64,000 bases of DNA from Brachybacterium kimchii (GCF_023373525.1 NZ_CP097218.1:310001-374000); one strand, 5' to 3'; counted from the first letter of the stretch, positions 53,045 through 61,853 are shown. Notes: generated by a model from the sequence alone, not told the origin. A program made the numbers and translations.

Positions 53045-54169
53045 TCACCTGCCGTCCGCGTCCTGCTGCGCGCGCCGCAGCGCGATGTCCCAGGACTCGT
53101 GGCGCATCCGCAGATCGGCGTAGAGCGCGGTGAGGCCGGAGGCCCAGAACGGCACGACCACCACGGAGGCCGCGTACGAGCCGAGCATCGTCACGACCAT
53201 CAGCAGGATCATGCCCGGCACGAGGCCCGACATCTGGGTGGCCAGCAGGATGATCACGTAGACGATCGTGCCGACGGTCCCGAAGACTCCGGCGATCACC
53301 TGCTGCACGAGGGTGTAGGAGACCGTCAGCAGCACGGCGATCCCGAGCGCGCGCCACAGACGCCGGCCCCGGGTGAGCGCGAAGGAGCGGCGCACGGCGC
53401 CCAGCACGCTCGTGTCCTCGAGGACGAGCGCGGGGGTCGAGAAGGCGGTGCGCGCCCACACCCACAGCGAGACCAGCAGTCCCAGGACCAGGAACAGCGG
53501 CAGCGGCAGGATCGTCCACCAGTGCGCCTCGCGGACCACGAGCAGCGGCAGGCCCCCGATCAGGGAGATCACCACGAAGGCCGCGAATCCCATGAGGGAG
53601 ACGAGGATCGCCGTGAGCGCGGCCCGCGGCCCGTGCGTGCGCAGCGCCGAGCGCAGGGATGCGTCGTCGGTGCGGGAGCCGACGGCCTCCGCGAGGGTGA
53701 CCCGGGTGAGGACCACGAGCACCAGCTGCATCGCCACCAGCGTGATCACTCCCGAGATCATGGAGGATCCGATGGTCGCGAGCATGTCGCCGAGCGAGGA
53801 GCCGAGCGGCTCCGTCGCGCTCGAGGACGCCGCCGTGGGGTCCTGGGAGATGCCCTGGAGCTGCACGGCCGTCGGCGCGATGCCGATGCCGGCGGCCACC
53901 GAGTTGATCACGAAGGCGATGCCCAGCACGATCGCGCTGACGCCGAACACGAGCTTCGGGCGGCGGCGGTAGATGCCGACGGCCGCGGAGAAGATCTCGC
54001 CGACCCCCAGGGGGCGCAGGGGGAACAGGCCCGGGCTGCGGACGAGCTCGCGCTGCACGGGGCCGGGTCGGCCCGGCGCGTCCGACGACCCGGGGGCGGG
54101 CGACGCGGGGGAGGACGTCGCCGGTGCGCCCGCTCCGGGAGCGCTCCAGGGTCCGCTCGGTCCGGTCAC
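53045..54169 (-). CDS. Multi-spanning membrane protein with glycerophosphodiester phosphodiesterase-type membrane domain
   Basis: A 374-residue protein. It has a serine/proline/alanine-rich soluble N-terminus of about 45 residues, then FPLRPLGVGEIFSAAVGIYR, which begins the membrane domain, and about six to seven hydrophobic segments. ALVLEDTSVLGAVRRSFALT is typical of the GPDPase-membrane/DUF7847 group found in actinobacterial MoxR operons. Function unknown. GTG 54169 is preferred for the AGAGGTGA site; GTG 54178 or an earlier ATG at 54319 are possible. It is first in the operon that ends with DUF58. Confidence 0.72.
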   Translation of the reverse strand: MTGPSGPWSAPGAGAPATSSPASPAPGSSDAPGRPGPVQRELVRSPGLFPLRPLGVGEIFSAAVGIYRRRPKLVFGVSAIVLGIAFVINSVAAGIGIAPTAVQLQGISQDPTAASSSATEPLGSSLGDMLATIGSSMISGVITLVAMQLVLVVLTRVTLAEAVGSRTDDASLRSALRTHGPRAALTAILVSLMGFAAFVVISLIGGLPLLVVREAHWWTILPLPLFLVLGLLVSLWVWARTAFSTPALVLEDTSVLGAVRRSFALTRGRRLWRALGIAVLLTVSYTLVQQVIAGVFGTVGTIVYVIILLATQMSGLVPGMILLMVVTMLGSYAASVVVVPFWASGLTALYADLRMRHESWDIALRRAQQDADGR

Positions 54170-54228
54170 GTCGCTCACCTCTCGTCGTCCTCGATGGTCC
54201 GTGGCGTCCGCTGCGCCGCGCCTGCCCC

Positions 54229-54240
54229 ACCGTACGGTGC
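54229..54240. repeat. 12-bp palindrome in the mtrA divergent promoter region
   Basis: CACCGT/ACGGTG is a perfect palindrome. Because it contains TACGGT on both strands, it could supply a -10 element in each direction: plus for mtrA with a leader of about 80 nt, minus for the membrane protein gene with about 50 nt. Confidence 0.4.
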
Positions 54241-54316
54241 CGGGCGCCCGTGCCGGGTACGACGATGGTCGAGACCTGCGACGACGTCGGTCCACGGCGG
54301 AGGACGGGACGAATGG

Positions 54317-54322
54317 CACAAT
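54317..54322 (+). promoter_or_regulatory. Possible leaderless -10 element of mtrA
   Basis: CACAAT with 6 nt to ATG 54329; the spacer GAGCCC has no convincing ribosome binding site. It departs from TAnnnT at the first base, so it is weaker than the others in this window. Confidence 0.35.
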
Positions 54323-54328
54323 GAGCCC

Positions 54329-55015
54329 ATGACGACGTCCTCACGCATCCTGGTGGTCGATGACGATCATGCGATCGCGGAGATGGTGGGCATCGTGCTG
54401 CGGGGCAAGGGCTTCGACGTGGTCACCACGGCCGACGGCGCCTCCGCGCTGGACGCCTTCGACCGCCTCCACCCCGACCTCGTCCTCCTGGACCTCATGC
54501 TCCCGGGCATGGACGGCATCGAGGTGTGCCGTCGCCTGCGCCGCCACTCCGGCGTCCCCATCCTCATGCTCACCGCCCGCTCGGACACGGCCGACGTGGT
54601 GGAGGGCCTCGAGGCGGGGGCGGACGACTACCTCACCAAGCCCTTCGAGCCCGATGAGCTCGTCGCCCGCATCAAGGCGAGGGTGCGGCGCAGCGAGGCG
54701 CCCAGCACCGAGCAGCTGAGCGTCGGCGACCTGTCCATCGACGTCGACGGGCACGAGGTCCGCCGGGACGGCGAGAAGATCCCGCTGACCCCGCTGGAGT
54801 TCGAGCTCCTCGTGCAGCTGGCCCGTCGGCCCTGGCAGGTCTTCACGCGCGAGACCCTGCTCAAGGAGGTCTGGGGGTACCGCCACAGCGCCGACACCCG
54901 CCTGGTCAACGTGCACGTCCAGCGCCTGCGCTCGAAGATCGAGATCGATCCCGAGCATCCGCGCATCGTCGTCACCGTGCGCGGCGTGGGCTACCGCGCG
55001 GGCGGCGCGTCCTGA
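54329..55015 (+). CDS. mtrA: DNA-binding response regulator MtrA
   Basis: OmpR-family regulator of 228 residues, the length of mycobacterial MtrA. The receiver domain has VVDDDHAIAEMVGIVL, phosphoacceptor D55 in LVLLDLMLPGMDGIEVCRR, and the K in DYLTKPFEPDELVAR. The winged-helix domain has EFELLVQLARRPWQVFTRET and ends RIVVTVRGVGYRAGG. MtrA controls cell-wall hydrolases, division and osmotic response in actinobacteria. mtrB starts 35 bp downstream and lpqB after it, the canonical order. ATG 54329 is the only start that gives a standard N-terminus. Confidence 0.97.
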   Translation: MTTSSRILVVDDDHAIAEMVGIVLRGKGFDVVTTADGASALDAFDRLHPDLVLLDLMLPGMDGIEVCRRLRRHSGVPILMLTARSDTADVVEGLEAGADDYLTKPFEPDELVARIKARVRRSEAPSTEQLSVGDLSIDVDGHEVRRDGEKIPLTPLEFELLVQLARRPWQVFTRETLLKEVWGYRHSADTRLVNVHVQRLRSKIEIDPEHPRIVVTVRGVGYRAGGAS

Positions 55016-55050
55016 GCGTCCTGGACGCCCGGGGCGCGCGCATCACCGCC

Positions 55051-56805
55051 ATGGACGCTGCGGACCGGACCGGGTCGGGCGGACGCGGCGAGGAGCACGG
55101 GCCGAGGGGGCGGACGGGGTGGCAGCGGCTGCGCCTCCTGCTGGGCCGCTACGCCCACCCGCGCCTGTGGTTCGATCCGCGGCGCTGGACCCTCGCGGTG
55201 CGCGTGGTGGCGCTGACGATCCTGCTCGCGGCGATCTCCGTGATGAGCGTCGGCACCTACCTCTCCTCCGTGATCTCCGACGGGCTCTACGAGCAGCGCC
55301 GCGTGCAGGTGCTCGAGGAGTCCACGACGATCCGCCAGGACCTGCTGGACACCCTGAACGGCACCGCGGGCGCCACCTCGACCCAGTCGCAGGACGCCGC
55401 CGCGAGCTTCATCCAGGGCCTGCGCAGCACCGACAGCGGCGCCCGGCGCGATGCGGCCCTGGTGCCCGTCGACACCACGAGCGCGACCTCCACGATCGCC
55501 TCGGACCGGGCGATGCTCGACCTCGTCGACTCCGACATGCGCACCTCGGTCGCCGAGAGCTCGGACGCGCTGGTGTGGCGCAGCGTCGGGCGCCCCGACG
55601 ACTCGGGCGCGACCGAGCCGCAGCTGCTCGTGGGCACCCGCGTGGTGGTGCCCGGCAGCGGCACCTACGACCTGTTCCTGCTGTACTCCCTGGGCCAGGA
55701 GCAGCAGACGCTGCAGTTCGTGCAGCGGGCCCTGATGGGCGGCGGCGCCGTCATGCTCGCCCTGGTCATGGGCATCGCGATCGTCGTCGCGCGTCTGGTC
55801 ACCGCGCCCCTGCAGCGCGCCGCGAGCGCAGCGGAGAAGATCGCCGCGGGCGACCTGGGCAGCCGCGTCGAGGCCACCGGCTCCGACGAGATCGCGAAGG
55901 TGGGGCGCTCCTTCAACGCCATGGCCAGCAACCTCGAGCAGAAGATCGAGGACCTCACCGAGCTCTCCCGCGTCCAGCAGCGCTTCGTCTCCGACGTCTC
56001 CCACGAGCTGCGGACCCCGCTGACGACGATCCGCATGGCGACCTCCGTGCTCGACGAGCACCGCGAGGACTTCACGCCCGAGGTCGCCCGCACGACCGAG
56101 CTTCTCTCCGCGCAGGTGCGGCGCTTCGACACCCTGCTCGCGGACCTCCTGGAGATCTCCCGCTTCGACGCCGGAGCCGCCGTGCTCGACGCCCGCCGCC
56201 ACGACCTCGGGGATCTCGTCATGCGCGCCGCCGAGGACGCGCGCCCCCTCGCGGGCTCGCGCGGCTCCCTGCTCGACGTCCAGCTCACGTCCCTCTCGAC
56301 CGAGGCGGTCGTGGACTCCCGGCGCATCGACCGCGTGCTGCGCAACCTGCTCACCAACGCCATCGAGCACGGGGCCGGACGGCCCGTCGTCGTGCGCACG
56401 GGGGCCGACGACCAGGCGGTCGCCGTCATCGTCCAGGACTTCGGCGTCGGCCTCACCCCCGAGGACGCCGAGCAGGTCTTCGCCCGCTTCTGGCGCGCCG
56501 ACCCCTCGCGCGCCCGCACCCTGGGCGGGACCGGTCTGGGCCTCGCGATCTCCCTCGAGGACGCCCACCTCCACGGAGGCTGGCTGCAGGCCTGGGGCCG
56601 CAGGGGCCAGGGCGCCGTGTTCCGCCTGACCCTCCCGCGCAGGCCCGGCACGCAGATCGCGCGCTCCCCGCTCGCCCTCGAGCGCTCGTTCACCGGCCTC
56701 GATCGCGGCCAGGCGAGCGTCGGCACGGTCACCGGGGAGATCCCCGTGCGGGCCGACGCGCTGCCGTCCCTCGGAGAGGACGCGGAGGTGGAGGACGATG
56801 CATGA
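55051..56805 (+). CDS. mtrB: Sensor histidine kinase MtrB
   Basis: Membrane kinase of 584 residues partnering MtrA. The N-terminal 50 residues are basic and soluble, TM1 is about 49-70, the extracytoplasmic domain is about 71-222, and TM2 is about 228-250. A HAMP region follows (LVTAPLQRAASAAEKIAAGD), then the H-box SDVSHELRTPLTTIRMATSV with H318, the N-box LRNLLTNAIEHGAG, and the G-boxes DFGVGLTPEDAEQVFARFWR and LGGTGLGLAIS. A 60-residue tail follows the ATPase domain. The start ATG 55051 has no strong ribosome binding site, so an upstream GTG cannot be excluded. It overlaps lpqB by 8 bp. Confidence 0.96.
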   Translation: MDAADRTGSGGRGEEHGPRGRTGWQRLRLLLGRYAHPRLWFDPRRWTLAVRVVALTILLAAISVMSVGTYLSSVISDGLYEQRRVQVLEESTTIRQDLLDTLNGTAGATSTQSQDAAASFIQGLRSTDSGARRDAALVPVDTTSATSTIASDRAMLDLVDSDMRTSVAESSDALVWRSVGRPDDSGATEPQLLVGTRVVVPGSGTYDLFLLYSLGQEQQTLQFVQRALMGGGAVMLALVMGIAIVVARLVTAPLQRAASAAEKIAAGDLGSRVEATGSDEIAKVGRSFNAMASNLEQKIEDLTELSRVQQRFVSDVSHELRTPLTTIRMATSVLDEHREDFTPEVARTTELLSAQVRRFDTLLADLLEISRFDAGAAVLDARRHDLGDLVMRAAEDARPLAGSRGSLLDVQLTSLSTEAVVDSRRIDRVLRNLLTNAIEHGAGRPVVVRTGADDQAVAVIVQDFGVGLTPEDAEQVFARFWRADPSRARTLGGTGLGLAISLEDAHLHGGWLQAWGRRGQGAVFRLTLPRRPGTQIARSPLALERSFTGLDRGQASVGTVTGEIPVRADALPSLGEDAEVEDDA

Positions 56806-58501
56806 GATCGGACGCCGCGGAGTGCTGCGCGGCGCGGGGCTGCTGGGGACGGCGCTCGCGCTCGGCGCGTGCGCGCGCATCCCCACCTCGGGCGACGTGC
56901 ACCGCGAGAGCCTGAGCGGGGCCGCGGCCTCCGACGTCCCCTATGTGCAGCCGCAGCCTCCGGCCGACGGCGCGAGCCCCGAGCAGATCGTCTCGGGCTT
57001 CGTGCTCGCGGGCGTCGGCCCCGAGGACGACTTCGGCGTCGCCCGCCAGTACCTCACCTCCTCCGCGCGCGCGAGCTGGGATCCCGCGGCAGGGGTCACC
57101 CTGTACTCGGCGGGCACCGAGCTCGCGATCACCGTCGAGAACCGTTCGAGCGTGCACCTGAGCGTGCAGGCCGTGGGGCACGTCGACCGCGCCGGCGTGC
57201 GCACCCTCTACGGCGGCGCGAGCGCGCGCGAGGTCGGGCTCGGCGTCGTGCAGGAGGACGGGCAGTGGCGGATCAGCGATCCGCCCGCCGGCATCTTTCT
57301 CTCCGACTCGGCGTTCTCCCTGCTGTTCCGCGCCGTCCGCCTCTACTTCCTCGACCCCCGGCAGATCCATCTGGTGCCCGATCCGCGCTGGTTCTTCGCG
57401 CGCGACGTCACCGCCTCGGCCCTCAGCGCCCTCGAGTCCGGGCCCACCGCGCCCTTCACCAAGGCCGTGCGCACCGCGATCCCCGAGAGCGCGCACCTGG
57501 GCTCGGCGCCCGTGAGCGCGGGCGGCGACGGCGTGCTCCAGCTCGAGCTGCCCGGGACCATCACCTCGCTCGGCGCGGACGCGCGCGATCTCGCGACCGC
57601 CCAGATCCAGGCGACCCTGCGCTCGGTGCCGGCGCTCTCGGACGTGAAGCTGCTGCGCGAGGGGAAGACCCTCGAGCCTCCCGCCGACGGGCCCTCGCGG
57701 GCGCTCCCCGGCCACCGGCCGATCGCCGCCGGCGCCCTGGGCGTCGTCTCCCTCGCGGACGTCGGCGCCGGGGCGAAGGCGGAGCAGATGATCCCCGCCC
57801 TGGCGAAGGAGACCGTGCACGCCCCGGCGATGTCCCAGGCCTCCCCTCTCGCGGCCGCCCTGCGCAAGGACCGCTCCGCGGTCGTCCTGTGCTCGAGCGA
57901 CGGCAGCGTCCCCCGCCGCGAGGTGGCCGTCGGACCCGACCTGCTGCCCCCGCGGATCGATGATGCGGGCTTCGTGTGGGCGCCGACGCGCGCGGCCTCG
58001 GGCGCGCTCCTCGCCCTGTCCAGCCGCAGCACGCAGGACGATGCGAAGGTCGACGCGACCTGGCTGGACGGGCGCCGGCTGCTCTCCTTCGACCTCGCGG
58101 CCGACGCCACCCGCGCGCTCGTGCTCTCGAGCGACGACGGCACCCCGCGCCTGGACCTGAGCGCCGTGGTGCGGGACGAGCACGGCGTGCCGCGCGCCCT
58201 CACCGAGCCCGTGCAGCTGCCCACCTCCCTCACGTCCCTGCGCATGGCCACCTGGTACGACGAGTCCACCGTGCTGCTGCTGGGCGAGGACGCGGAGAGC
58301 GCGGCGCCGCGGGCCCAGATCATGGGCCTGCAGGAGGACGGCGATCGCCTGCCCGCGCCGCCGACCACGGTCGACTGGGTCGCGGGGACCGGCGTCACCG
58401 TCGCCGTCTGGGCGACCACGAGCGACGGCCGGCTGCTGCGCGTCGAGGGATCCTCCTGGGGCGATGTCGACATGGAGGCCCGCGACCCCTCCTTCTACTG
58501 A
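56798..58501 (+). CDS. lpqB: Lipoprotein LpqB (MtrB-associated)
   Basis: Surface lipoprotein of 567 residues that in mycobacteria binds MtrB and tunes MtrA signalling. The signal peptide GRRGVLRGAGLLGTALALG ends in the lipobox ALGAC, so C25 is lipidated; RRGVLRG also fits a twin-arginine motif. A GerMN-like domain (about 190-300, with QIQATLRSVPALSDVKLLRE) precedes a beta-propeller-like C-terminal domain. RIPTSGDVHRE is the standard post-Cys sequence. ATG 56798 overlaps the mtrB stop by 8 bp, a conserved coupling. It is followed by a palindrome and comF. Confidence 0.95.
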   Translation: MHEIGRRGVLRGAGLLGTALALGACARIPTSGDVHRESLSGAAASDVPYVQPQPPADGASPEQIVSGFVLAGVGPEDDFGVARQYLTSSARASWDPAAGVTLYSAGTELAITVENRSSVHLSVQAVGHVDRAGVRTLYGGASAREVGLGVVQEDGQWRISDPPAGIFLSDSAFSLLFRAVRLYFLDPRQIHLVPDPRWFFARDVTASALSALESGPTAPFTKAVRTAIPESAHLGSAPVSAGGDGVLQLELPGTITSLGADARDLATAQIQATLRSVPALSDVKLLREGKTLEPPADGPSRALPGHRPIAAGALGVVSLADVGAGAKAEQMIPALAKETVHAPAMSQASPLAAALRKDRSAVVLCSSDGSVPRREVAVGPDLLPPRIDDAGFVWAPTRAASGALLALSSRSTQDDAKVDATWLDGRRLLSFDLAADATRALVLSSDDGTPRLDLSAVVRDEHGVPRALTEPVQLPTSLTSLRMATWYDESTVLLLGEDAESAAPRAQIMGLQEDGDRLPAPPTTVDWVAGTGVTVAVWATTSDGRLLRVEGSSWGDVDMEARDPSFY

Positions 58502-58562
58502 CGCCCGTCCGCTCCGGGGCCCTCCGCGGGTCCTCCCCAGAAAGCCGTCGTCCACAGTCGGC

Positions 58563-58586
58563 GCTCCCGTCCCGCGGGACGGGAGC
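58563..58586. repeat. 24-bp perfect palindrome between lpqB and comF
   Basis: Two 12-bp arms, GCTCCCGTCCCG and CGGGACGGGAGC, meet without a spacer, 61 bp after the lpqB stop and 20 bp before the comF start. As RNA it can fold to a 10-bp stem with a CGCG loop. No T-tract follows (next bases CGACGTGCTG). It may be a factor-binding operator or a U-less terminator of the mtrAB-lpqB transcript. Confidence 0.6.
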
Positions 58587-58606
58587 CGACGTGCTGTGCT
58601 GAGCCG

Positions 58607-59407
58607 ATGAGGGATCCCACGCGCACCGCGGCGCCCCGCCGCAGGGCCGCGGAGCTGCTCGTCGCGATCGTGCGCGAGACCTGCGGCCTGCTCGTGCCGC
58701 TCGAGTGCCCCTGCGGCAGCGAGGGGCGACTGCTGTGCGAGGACTGCGCGGGGCTGCTCGCCTCCGAGGCCCTCCGGGTGGAGGCGGTCTGCGATGCGCT
58801 GCAGCTGGTGCAGGACGTGCGGGTCCGCGCGGGGGAGGACGGCGCCCCCGCGGGCGTGGACCATCGTCCGCTGCTGCCGGTGATGGCGCTCGGCGAGTAC
58901 GCGGGACCGCTGCAGGACCTGGTGCTGGCGTGGAAGAACGGCGGCAGGGCCCACCTGGTCCCCGTCCTCGCGCGGGGCCTCGCCCCGGCGGCCCGGGCGC
59001 TCGCGGCGGCGGGGGAGGAGCCCGACCCCGGGCGCGGCCCCGTGCTCGTGCCCGTGCCCAGCAGGCTCGGCTCCCGCGTGCGGCGCGGGGAGGACCACAC
59101 CGCCCAGCTGGCCGCGGCGATCTCGCGCCGCACGGGCCTGCCCTGGGAGGTCCTGCGCGGCACGCTCGGCGAGGGGCAGGAGGGGCGCACGGCGCGTCAG
59201 CGGCGCCGTCGCCACCTCGCCGTGCGCAGCGGGTCGCTGCCGCGCACGCGGCGCGAGGGCGCACCGGTGATCCTCGTGGACGACGTGGTGACCACGGGCG
59301 CGACCCTGCGGGCGAGCGCCGAGGCGATCGGGCGCCTGGGCATCGAGGTCGTGGGGGCGGTCGTGGTCGCCTCGGCGCGACTGCCCGCCACTCGGACGTT
59401 CCCCTGA
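58607..59407 (+). CDS. comF: ComF-family phosphoribosyltransferase-like protein
   Basis: A 266-residue protein with an N-terminal Cys cluster (LECPCGSEGRLLCEDCAGLL), a likely zinc site, and a C-terminal phosphoribosyltransferase fold with VLVPVPSRLGSRVRRGEDHT and the PRPP-binding signature VILVDDVVTTGATL. ComF is linked to natural DNA uptake in Gram-positives, but its biochemical role is unsettled. The gene is in the conserved lpqB-comF-hpf-secA order. ATG 58607 has no strong ribosome binding site. A serine-, glycine- and arginine-rich region joins the two halves. Length is normal for actinobacterial members. Confidence 0.88.
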   Translation: MRDPTRTAAPRRRAAELLVAIVRETCGLLVPLECPCGSEGRLLCEDCAGLLASEALRVEAVCDALQLVQDVRVRAGEDGAPAGVDHRPLLPVMALGEYAGPLQDLVLAWKNGGRAHLVPVLARGLAPAARALAAAGEEPDPGRGPVLVPVPSRLGSRVRRGEDHTAQLAAAISRRTGLPWEVLRGTLGEGQEGRTARQRRRRHLAVRSGSLPRTRREGAPVILVDDVVTTGATLRASAEAIGRLGIEVVGAVVVASARLPATRTFP

Positions 59408-59464
59408 CGTCCCCCAGGATTCCGTGCCATGCTGTACGTCACACTCGCAGCGGACGAGTGGATC

Positions 59465-59523
59465 CCTCGCGCGAGGAGGTGGCAGTCGGACCAGCCAATG
59501 CGGCCGGGCTGATCATCGGCCGC
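59465..59523 (+). other. Structured leader of hpf
   Basis: Two inverted repeats lie in the 140-bp gap before hpf: a 12-bp palindrome CCTCGCGCGAGG (59465-59476) and the arms GCGGCC (59500-59505) and GGCCGC (59518-59523) around a 12-nt loop. The second ends 16 nt before GAGGAGG. They could regulate stability or access, but no known riboswitch shape is apparent. Confidence 0.35.
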
Positions 59524-59547
59524 GTTCGTTCGAATGAGGAGGACCTC

Positions 59548-60255
59548 ATGGAGATCAACGTCGTCGGACGCCACATGGACGTCCCTGAGCGCTTCCACCG
59601 CCATCTGTCGGAGAAGCTCGAGAAGGTCACCCAGCTCGCACCCGCGGTCATGCGGGTGGACGTGGAGCTCTCCGAGGAGAGCAACCCCCGCCAGGCCGAT
59701 CAGGCAGCCCGCGTGGAGATCACCGTGCATGACGACGGCGCCGTGATCCGCTCGGAAGCCCGGGCCGATGACCTCTACGGCGCGCTCGACGTCGCCTACG
59801 GCAAGCTGTTCGAGCGCCTGCGGCGCGCCCGCGACCGCCGCAAGGACCACCGCCGCGGACGCTCCCGCGGCCGCGGGGCCGAGAGCGTGCGCACCATGGG
59901 GCACACCGGGGAGATCCCGCTGCTCCCCGAGGACTCGGTGGCTGCGGCGTCGGCCGACGAGGCTCCCGCGGCTGCGGCTGCGGACGAGGACGAGACGAGC
60001 GACGCCGCCGACGAGAGCCCCGTCGTGATCCGCGAGAAGAAGCACAAGGCCGCGCCCATGAGCATCGACGATGCCCTGAACCGCATGGAGCTCGTGGGCC
60101 ACGACTTCTACCTCTTCATCGACGAGGCGACCGGCAACCCCAAGGTGGTCTACCGCCGCAAGGGATGGAGCTACGGCGTCATCGAGCTCGAGCGCGTGGA
60201 GGAGATCGCCCTCGACATCGACCCCGAGGACGAGCTCGCCGCCCGCAGCGCCTGA
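59548..60255 (+). CDS. hpf: Ribosome hibernation-promoting factor, long form
   Basis: A 235-residue HPF-long that binds the decoding centre of idle ribosomes and dimerises them into 100S particles. The N-terminal domain (1 to about 105) opens MEINVVGRHMDVPERFHRHL, with the basic end FERLRRARDRRKDHRRGRSR. An acidic Ala/Glu/Asp linker (about 130-160) follows, then the C-terminal dimerisation domain with MELVGHDFYLFIDEATGNPK and RKGWSYGVIELE. ATG 59548 is set by GAGGAGG 6 nt upstream. It is the homologue in the conserved comF-hpf-secA block. Expression is likely growth-phase dependent, but only the leader structure can be seen. Confidence 0.96.
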   Translation: MEINVVGRHMDVPERFHRHLSEKLEKVTQLAPAVMRVDVELSEESNPRQADQAARVEITVHDDGAVIRSEARADDLYGALDVAYGKLFERLRRARDRRKDHRRGRSRGRGAESVRTMGHTGEIPLLPEDSVAAASADEAPAAAAADEDETSDAADESPVVIREKKHKAAPMSIDDALNRMELVGHDFYLFIDEATGNPKVVYRRKGWSYGVIELERVEEIALDIDPEDELAARSA

Positions 60256-60382
60256 GAGCGCGGCGCCCTGCGCACCCCGCAGTGCGCCATCGACCGTCGA
60301 CCATCGACCCCGCATGCTCCGCCCGTCGCGCTCCCCGCGGCGGGCGGAGCCGCGTGCGGACCGCTCCGTCCCACCCTGCTCC

Positions 60383-60388
60383 TAGGAT
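60383..60388 (+). promoter_or_regulatory. -10 element of a probable leaderless promoter (AlkZ/YcaQ-like)
   Basis: TAGGAT with 7 nt to ATG 60396. There is no ribosome binding site in front of the ATG. Confidence 0.55.
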
Positions 60389-60395
60389 CGGATGC

Positions 60396-61694
60396 ATGGC
60401 CGAGCGACTGAGCTGGAGATCCGCCCGCCGCATCGCCCTGCGCGCGCAGGGCATCGGCGGGCGCCGCGCCGACGACCTCCCCGCGCGCGCCGCGAGCCGG
60501 CGCAGCCTCGAGAGGACCCTCGAGCGCACCCACCTGCTGCAGATCGACTCCGTGAGCGTGTTCGCCCGGGCCCATCACATGCCCGTGTTCACGCGCCGCG
60601 GCTGCTGGGACGTGGACGTCCTGGACCGCGCGAGCCGGCCCGGCCGCGGGCGCCTGGTCCAGGAGGCCCTCGCGCACGAGGCCGCCTTCACGACCGCCGA
60701 GGTCCACTCCCTGCTGGGCTTCCGGCGCGAGCGCGCCGCGCGCAGGGACTGGGGCGCCGTGCGCCGCGCCGCCGGCTCGGACGCCGGGGCGATGCGCCGC
60801 GTGCTCGACGTCATCGCCGCGCACGGGCCGATCAGCGCCGCCGCCGTCGCCCGCCGCGTGGGCGACGAGGAGAAGCCCGCCGAGGGCTGGGGATGGCGCC
60901 GCTCGGACACGCAGTGGCTCGTCGAGTACCTCTTCCGCGCCGGCCACGTGGACTGCGTCGGCCGCAGCCCCCAGTTCGAGCGGCTCTATGCGGCCGAGGC
61001 AGGTGCGCCGCTGCCGGATCACGCCGCCGACCCCGCCGCCCTCGCGGAGGGCGGGGACGACGCGGGGAGCGGACCGGATCCGTCCGCCGCGCAGGGGGAG
61101 CTCGCCCGCCGCGCCGCGAAGGCGCTCGGGATCGCCACCCCGGCGGACATCGCCGACTACTTCCGGCTGCGCGCCGCCGAGGTCGCCCCGCACATCCGGG
61201 ACATGCTCGCCACCGGGATGCTGCGCGAGGTCACCGTGCGCCGCGGCTCCCGGGAGCTTCCCCTCCTGCTGCACCACGAGGCGCCGCGACCCGCCCCGGT
61301 CGCCGCGGCCGCTCTCGTGAGCCCCTTCGATCCCGTCGCCTTCCATCGCCCCCGTCTGCGCGACCTCTTCGACGTCGAGTACCGGATCGGCATCTACACG
61401 CCGCGAGCACAGCGCACCCACGGCTACTACGCCCTGCCCTTCCTGCTGGGCGATCGGATCGTCGCGCGGGTCGACCTGCGCAGCGACCGCCGGCGCGGCG
61501 TCCTCGAGGTCTGCGAGGCGCACCTCGAACCGCTGCCCGCCATGCGTGCGCGGGAGAGGGTGCCGGGCGTCGAGGAGATCGCTCCCGCGCTCGCCGACGA
61601 GCTCGGTCGCGCCGCGCGCTGGCAGGGACTGATGAGCATCGAGGTGCTCGGCGTCGGCGACCTCGCCCCCGCGCTCGCGGAGATGCTGTCGTAG
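60396..61694 (+). CDS. Winged-helix DNA glycosylase-like protein (AlkZ/YcaQ, HTH_42)
   Basis: A 432-residue member of the HTH_42 superfamily, whose characterised members AlkZ and YcaQ remove bulky or cross-linked bases from DNA. The key motif is [21 protein letters not shown], which contains QID, a QxD-type catalytic signature, with AHH after it. [20 protein letters not shown], a winged-helix part around [18 protein letters not shown] and [19 protein letters not shown] follow, with the standard C-terminal end [18 protein letters not shown] 60396 is supported by a TAGGAT element 7 nt upstream. It has its own promoter and is not coupled to hpf. Confidence 0.85.
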   Translation: MAERLSWRSARRIALRAQGIGGRRADDLPARAASRRSLERTLERTHLLQIDSVSVFARAHHMPVFTRRGCWDVDVLDRASRPGRGRLVQEALAHEAAFTTAEVHSLLGFRRERAARRDWGAVRRAAGSDAGAMRRVLDVIAAHGPISAAAVARRVGDEEKPAEGWGWRRSDTQWLVEYLFRAGHVDCVGRSPQFERLYAAEAGAPLPDHAADPAALAEGGDDAGSGPDPSAAQGELARRAAKALGIATPADIADYFRLRAAEVAPHIRDMLATGMLREVTVRRGSRELPLLLHHEAPRPAPVAAAALVSPFDPVAFHRPRLRDLFDVEYRIGIYTPRAQRTHGYYALPFLLGDRIVARVDLRSDRRRGVLEVCEAHLEPLPAMRARERVPGVEEIAPALADELGRAARWQGLMSIEVLGVGDLAPALAEMLS

Positions 61695-61756
61695 GCGTCC
61701 CCGGATCGCCGCCCCGCCGTGTGCCCTGTGGCACGGCGCTCGCAGGAGAGGGCACG

Positions 61757-61762
61757 TAGGAT
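61757..61762 (+). promoter_or_regulatory. Putative -10 element for secA
   Basis: TAGGAT, the same hexamer seen before three other genes here, but 134 nt before the secA start. The leader of about 128 nt holds two hairpins (61811-61824 and 61836-61853). Confidence 0.4.
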
Positions 61763-61835
61763 GGGGCGGCGCCGCGCCCTCCGGGGCCGTCGGCGCCCGC
61801 GCACTGCCGACCCGCCCCGGCGGGCCGGAACACCA

Positions 61836-61853
61836 TCCGCCCTCCCGGGCGGA
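61836..61853 (+). other. Hairpin in the secA leader
   Basis: TCCGCCC and GGGCGGA form a 7-bp stem with a 4-nt TCCC loop. A second stem, CCCGCC/GGCGGG (61811-61824), lies just upstream. No T-tract is present, so neither looks like a terminator; they may modulate secA translation, but this is untested. Confidence 0.35.

Noticed and set aside
52514-54328. 600-residue upstream extension of mtrA
   Set aside because: It lies antisense to the DUF4129 and membrane protein genes and has no similarity; the receiver domain starts at ATG 54329.
58563-58586. Classical Rho-independent terminator
   Set aside because: The stem is strong but no T-tract follows; it is kept only as a palindrome of unknown role.
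59500-59523. Riboswitch before hpf
   Set aside because: Only two short stems are visible and no known aptamer pattern could be recognised.
59460-59547. Upstream in-frame start of hpf at a GTG near 59458
   Set aside because: ATG 59548 has a perfect GAGGAGG and gives the standard HPF N-terminus; the upstream stretch contains inverted repeats and no conserved protein.
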